Source: Planctomycetota bacterium (lineage in GTDB: Bacteria; Planctomycetota; Phycisphaerae; Sedimentisphaerales; Anaerohalosphaeraceae). From it: a DNA stretch of 8,953 bases. A program made the position numbers and the translations under genes. The notes beneath the pieces were generated by a model, which saw only the letters and a program-made list of their open reading frames with translations, was not told the origin of the DNA and did no database searches. Shown here in pieces: positions 6,653-8,953 of the stretch (its first letter is position 1; every line of letters begins with the position of its first letter). The stretch is taken from contig JAGHBX010000549.1 of the NCBI GenBank assembly GCA_021160785.1, positions 1-8,953 on the forward strand. Direction: 5' to 3'.

Positions 6653-6712
6653 ATGAGTATCATTTTCAAAAGAACATTATTCGACCTAAAGCCTTATGAT
6701 AAAAGGCATTAG
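6653..6712 (+). CDS. Possible 19-codon small ORF upstream of tRNA-Val
   Basis: ATG at 6653 is preceded by GGAAGG (6642-6647) with a 5-nt gap, the same ribosome site used by argD. The frame encodes MSIIFKRTLFDLKPYDKRH and ends in TAG at 6710-6712, overlapping the first base of the tRNA by one nucleotide. The peptide resembles nothing I recognise. It may be chance, because the same bases also contain a candidate tRNA promoter and a weak hairpin (GCCTT/AAGGC, 6691-6707). The strong ribosome site is the only positive evidence. Confidence 0.22.
   Translation: MSIIFKRTLFDLKPYDKRH
6671..6700 (+). promoter_or_regulatory. Weak candidate promoter for tRNA-Val
   Basis: TATGAT (6695-6700) matches the -10 consensus at 5 of 6 positions and would place the transcript start near 6707, about 5 nt before the tRNA. 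The best -35 with allowed spacing is AGAACA (6671-6676, 18 nt), matching only 3 of 6. The tRNA could instead be read from the argD promoter. Confidence 0.3.
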
Positions 6713-6785
6713 GGCGGTTAGCTCAGTTGGCTAGAGCGCCTGCTCGACACGCAGGAGGCCACAGGTTCAAGTCCTGTACCGCCCA
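6712..6785 (+). tRNA. tRNA-Val (anticodon GAC)
   Basis: A full cloverleaf is visible. The acceptor stem GGGCGGT/ACCGCCC (6712-6718 and 6778-6784) has discriminator A6785. The D stem is GCTC/GAGC (6721-6724 and 6734-6737) with GG in its loop. The anticodon stem CCTGC/GCAGG (6739-6743 and 6751-6755) encloses the loop TCGACAC (6744-6750). The variable loop has 5 nt. The T stem ACAGG/CCTGT encloses TTCAAGT. The anticodon is GAC at 6746-6748, reading GUC and GUU valine codons. The CCA end is not encoded. The base before the anticodon (position 33) is C rather than the near-invariant T. All stems pair fully, so the gene otherwise looks functional. Confidence 0.93.
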
Positions 6786-6792
6786 CTTTTTC

Positions 6793-6828
6793 AGCCCGTT
6801 GTCAGATGATGACAATTGGGCTTTTTTT
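6793..6828 (+). terminator. Intrinsic terminator after tRNA-Val
   Basis: AGCCC (6793-6797) pairs with GGGCT (6818-6822) and TTGTCA (6799-6804) with TGACAA (6810-6815), around a GATGA loop and a small internal loop. Seven T follow at 6822-6828. It lies 7 nt past the tRNA and may also end the argD-argF transcript. There is no T-run on the minus strand, so it does not serve the opposing genes. Confidence 0.88.
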
Positions 6829-6882
6829 ATGCCTAAGAGCAGGGTTTTTGAGGTTCTTAACTGCATACTAAACAGCGCCCTA

Positions 6883-7228
6883 TCAAACGGAAAACCGGAA
6901 TATTGTTGTCGAATCGAACTCCTCGTCCGGGCGAAGGACGACGGAGGGGAAACCGGGCTTATTCGGCGAATCCGGGGCATGCTGGGTTTCCACGCAGAAG
7001 GCGTGATGGCGGTTGTATTCTTTGCCGCCCCTGCCCTTTAGGCCCCGGATGTGATTCGCCGTAATCGATGACACCGAGGCTTGCCTTGTTGGAGTTGGTC
7101 ACGGTATAAAGCGTAACCGTGTCGCCAGCCGGGGTCTTGCCGAATGGCTTCGCACGAACATCGATTTCGGCAACCGCTGGCGAACCCCAGATCATCAGAA
7201 TGAATATTATGTATTTGGCACGCATCAT
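6883..7228 (-). pseudogene. galM: Aldose 1-epimerase (galactose mutarotase) remnant with internal deletion
   Basis: Two frames together show both ends of a secreted GalM. From ATG 7228, residues 1-20 form a signal peptide. The typical mutarotase opening follows (PFGKTPAGDTVTLYTVTNSN) and runs to IDYG at residue 57, near 7058. From about 7056 the family C-terminus appears in the next frame: GRGGKEYN, FCVETQHAPDSPNKP, FPSVVLRP and a final STTIFRFSV, stopping at 6883-6885. The middle of the enzyme, on the order of 230 codons with the catalytic His and most of the beta-sandwich, is missing. Read straight through, the first frame gives only an 89-residue product stopping at 6959. GalM interconverts alpha and beta anomers of sugars; this copy cannot. 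It starts 1 nt after the lipoprotein stop, so it was the next gene in that operon. Confidence 0.88.
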
Positions 7229-7229
7229 A

Positions 7230-8525
7230 TTATTTCTCGGGAGTAATTACGTGAAGGACAAACATCTGCCGGGTTCCATTCTCGGCAAGGCCGGGTATAA
7301 GGATCGCATCGTTGGTGCGGTTCCAGCGCGGGGCCGGATCGATACGGATATCGCCGCTGTATCCGCCTTTATCAATCCCTTTACTGCGAACAAAGGCGCC
7401 GTCGCTGCGCCGATATATCGCGTAATAGTTTTTATTTCCTCTCCCGTAGCCATTGGCAAACCAGTCGCCATTGGGAGAAAGCGAAATATCGCCCTCTGGT
7501 TTGGGGAATATTTCGGGTGTGCCTATTTGACCGATGACCTTCTTCTTCTCTATATCATAGCGAACTTGCCTGTCCCCTTCCCGGCCGATGATGACATTAC
7601 CCTCGTCCCATTCGGGATGCCCCCCGACGAATTGGTCGTGCAGTGTCAGCCCTGTTCCGTCGGCATTGATCGAACACGGCGTGTTGACCTTGTCGCCTTT
7701 ATCGCGCATCGTTTTGCTCCATCCGCCTCTTACGAAGAAGTAAACGGCGTCGCTGTCCCGGTTCCAAAGCGTGTGGTTGATGAACAAACCTGTGTGATCT
7801 AAATCGGGTCTGCGTTTTCTCAACTCCTTATCGAGTTGACGATAAGAAACGAGCAATCGCTTTTTGCCTGTTTTGATATCCACGATGAAGATGCCGTCGT
7901 TATCCGGTGCTATTTCGTCTTTGGACCAGTCCAGAGCTTGCGGGTAACCGGTCACCAGTCGCAGTCTCGCCAGGCGGCCGTAATTTATGGCAAGAAATGC
8001 CGAACCGTCCGCGGCGACGCCGCCGTTGCCGACAGGTGTGTCGTCGAATTTGTATTCGCGGACGCGTTTTTTCTTTTCAATGTCGTACAGAACGGTAAAC
8101 ACTTTGCCCGTCTTGACATCCCGGTCGTTAAAGAAGAACTGTGTTTCGGGTTTCAGCGGGTTCCAATAGAACATAGTCCCCTGCTGCGGATTCCAGGCGT
8201 GGCATTTATCCAGGCGAATAATTTTGTTGTCGTCATGGGTATCGACAAGGATCACCGTAGCGAACTCTTCGGGAGTGGGCAGGCGATCGATTCTGTCGAT
8301 TTCAAGGCCTAATACATATCGACCGCTTGCGTTCCAGGGAATAGTCCGGCATTGGCCGATATAGCCGAAGAAATGATGTTTAGTACCGGAGGTGATCTGC
8401 TCGACGGAGAGTTTAAGATTTGCAGGTTCCGATCCGCAGGCCGCTATTCCGCCCAGGGCAAATACCAGGCAGAATAAGTAAACGCCCCGTTTCAGGCTGC
8501 GCTGATTCGATTGAGTGCTTTTCAT
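7230..8525 (-). CDS. Lipoprotein with TolB/oligogalacturonate-lyase-like beta-propeller
   Basis: This 431-residue protein has a type II signal peptide: Lys/Arg start, a hydrophobic stretch at 15-27, and lipobox GIAAC with the lipidated Cys30. The mature part looks like a seven- or eight-bladed propeller. Motifs are HHFFGY (50-55), AWNPQQGTMFYW (110-121), FINHTLWN (248-255), GGHPEW (301-306) and DPAPRWN (397-403). These recur in a widespread family of secreted propellers related to oligogalacturonate lyases and TolB, often found beside carbohydrate-degrading genes. Catalysis is not established and I do not see a complete lyase active site, so sugar binding is as likely as cleavage. ATG 8525 has TGAGG (8531-8535) 5 nt upstream. 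Its own promoter is just upstream and the galM remnant follows after 1 nt, supporting a sugar-related role. Confidence 0.75.
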   Translation of the reverse strand: MKSTQSNQRSLKRGVYLFCLVFALGGIAACGSEPANLKLSVEQITSGTKHHFFGYIGQCRTIPWNASGRYVLGLEIDRIDRLPTPEEFATVILVDTHDDNKIIRLDKCHAWNPQQGTMFYWNPLKPETQFFFNDRDVKTGKVFTVLYDIEKKKRVREYKFDDTPVGNGGVAADGSAFLAINYGRLARLRLVTGYPQALDWSKDEIAPDNDGIFIVDIKTGKKRLLVSYRQLDKELRKRRPDLDHTGLFINHTLWNRDSDAVYFFVRGGWSKTMRDKGDKVNTPCSINADGTGLTLHDQFVGGHPEWDEGNVIIGREGDRQVRYDIEKKKVIGQIGTPEIFPKPEGDISLSPNGDWFANGYGRGNKNYYAIYRRSDGAFVRSKGIDKGGYSGDIRIDPAPRWNRTNDAILIPGLAENGTRQMFVLHVITPEK

Positions 8526-8597
8526 TTCTACCTCACTTAAACAGATATTTCACATTAAACGGTTGCAGGACTTAATTTCCCCTGTGCGACCTCGGCA

Positions 8598-8626
8598 ATC
8601 TTACCATGTTCACCTTGAACAGTCAA
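8598..8626 (-). promoter_or_regulatory. Sigma70-type promoter for the lipoprotein operon
   Basis: On the minus strand, TTGACT (plus 8621-8626, 5 of 6 matches) is followed after 17 nt by TAAGAT (plus 8598-8603, 4 of 6). It begins 4 nt after the stop codon of the upstream gene and gives a leader of about 65 nt to ATG 8525. Confidence 0.55.
8608..8620. promoter_or_regulatory. Candidate operator in the promoter spacer
   Basis: GTTCA-CCT-TGAAC is an inverted repeat with perfect 5-bp arms, lying entirely between the -35 and -10 boxes of the lipoprotein promoter. A dimeric repressor bound there would block RNA polymerase. No regulator gene is in the window. Confidence 0.35.
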
Positions 8627-8630
8627 AAAT

Positions 8631-8953
8631 TTACTTCTTCGGACGCCAGTAGAAACTTTGCGCCTTTTCGTACTGCCCCATGATTCGCGATTCCTTATAC
8701 TGGTTGCGGCGCAGTTTGAGATACATCCGTCCAAACAGAATCGGCGGCGCTGTCTCGATCAGGGCGCTATATCGCGGAGTATTGAACACGGACTGATGAT
8801 AGAGAAACATCTCGTGCGAGAAATGCAGGCGCCTCACTGCGTCGAAGATATCGGAAGAGTCGTTGCCTTCGGCTAATAGTTCGGCGATATCGCGGAGGCT
8901 TTGGGCGATCTTCTTTCGGTAGTCTATTTCGTGGCCTTCTTTTTTGCGAACAC
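8631..8953 (-). CDS. Unrecognised protein, C-terminal part only (gene enters from right edge)
   Basis: The frame is open from the window edge to TAA at 8631-8633, giving 106 C-terminal residues; the start lies outside. An internal ATG is absent at the apparent first Met position: the codon at 8835-8837 is GTG inside the open frame, so it should not be taken as the true start. The piece looks soluble, charged and mainly helical. It has a Lys/Glu-rich stretch (KKEGHEIDYRKKIA), a leucine-spaced helix, and a tail rich in Arg, Lys and Tyr that ends in FYWRPKK. No signal, membrane segment, metal motif or known family is seen. It lies 105 nt upstream of the lipoprotein on the same strand, but a promoter between them suggests separate control. 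Confidence 0.65.
   Translation of the reverse strand, partial: VRKKEGHEIDYRKKIAQSLRDIAELLAEGNDSSDIFDAVRRLHFSHEMFLYHQSVFNTPRYSALIETAPPILFGRMYLKLRRNQYKESRIMGQYEKAQSFYWRPKK

Noticed and set aside
6712..6785. tRNA gene as an integration site for a mobile element
   Set aside because: No integrase and no direct repeat of the tRNA 3' end were found in the window; the neighbouring galM damage is explained by a simple deletion.
7119..7802. A 227-codon plus-strand frame
   Set aside because: It is antisense to the lipoprotein propeller and the galM remnant, both of which have clear family motifs.

Overview
The window looks like chromosomal DNA from a planctomycete-type bacterium, probably of the Phycisphaerae/Sedimentisphaerales kind. 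The main support is a secreted multihaem protein related to the alpha subunit of hydrazine synthase (HzsA-related) with a planctomycete-style cytochrome segment. A lipoprotein beta-propeller, a secreted-type galactose mutarotase remnant and many palindromic intergenic repeats fit the same picture. The taxonomic call is inference; there is no rRNA or marker gene here to settle it.

Layout. Positions 1-246 hold no gene. They carry a cluster of palindromes and short direct repeats, then an intrinsic terminator that reads leftward. At 247-1191 (minus) is a secreted, extremely Gly/Arg/Met-rich protein with a paired CPxC motif. Positions 1205-1660 are non-coding and contain a four-unit 9-nt tandem repeat, a 10-bp inverted repeat and a good sigma70-type promoter. 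That promoter reads into the HzsA-related gene (1661-4192, plus), which has a signal peptide, a PD40/WD40-like propeller and three CxxCH haem-binding motifs.

Positions 4193-4491 hold a 95-nt nested inverted repeat that can fold as a four-way junction, followed by a strong promoter and a leader of about 100 nt. This leads into a two-gene arginine operon: argD (acetylornithine aminotransferase) and argF (ornithine carbamoyltransferase), 3 nt apart. ArgD makes N-acetylornithine and ArgF turns ornithine into citrulline; the deacetylation step between them must be encoded elsewhere. No terminator follows argF. Next come a possible 19-codon ORF, a tRNA-Val(GAC) gene whose base 33 is C rather than T, and an intrinsic terminator.

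The right-hand part is on the minus strand. An incomplete gene enters from the right edge (C-terminal 106 residues, unrecognised). Then comes a promoter with a small palindrome in its spacer, a 431-residue lipoprotein beta-propeller, and a galM remnant (aldose 1-epimerase). The remnant keeps the N- and C-terminal ends but lacks the middle and changes frame at the join. The lipoprotein and galM remnant look like the end of a carbohydrate-related operon that has decayed next to the tRNA terminator.

The points most worth following are the three-haem HzsA-related protein outside any visible anammox context, the CPxC Gly/Arg/Met-rich exported protein, the galM deletion remnant, the four-way-junction repeat and the C33 tRNA.
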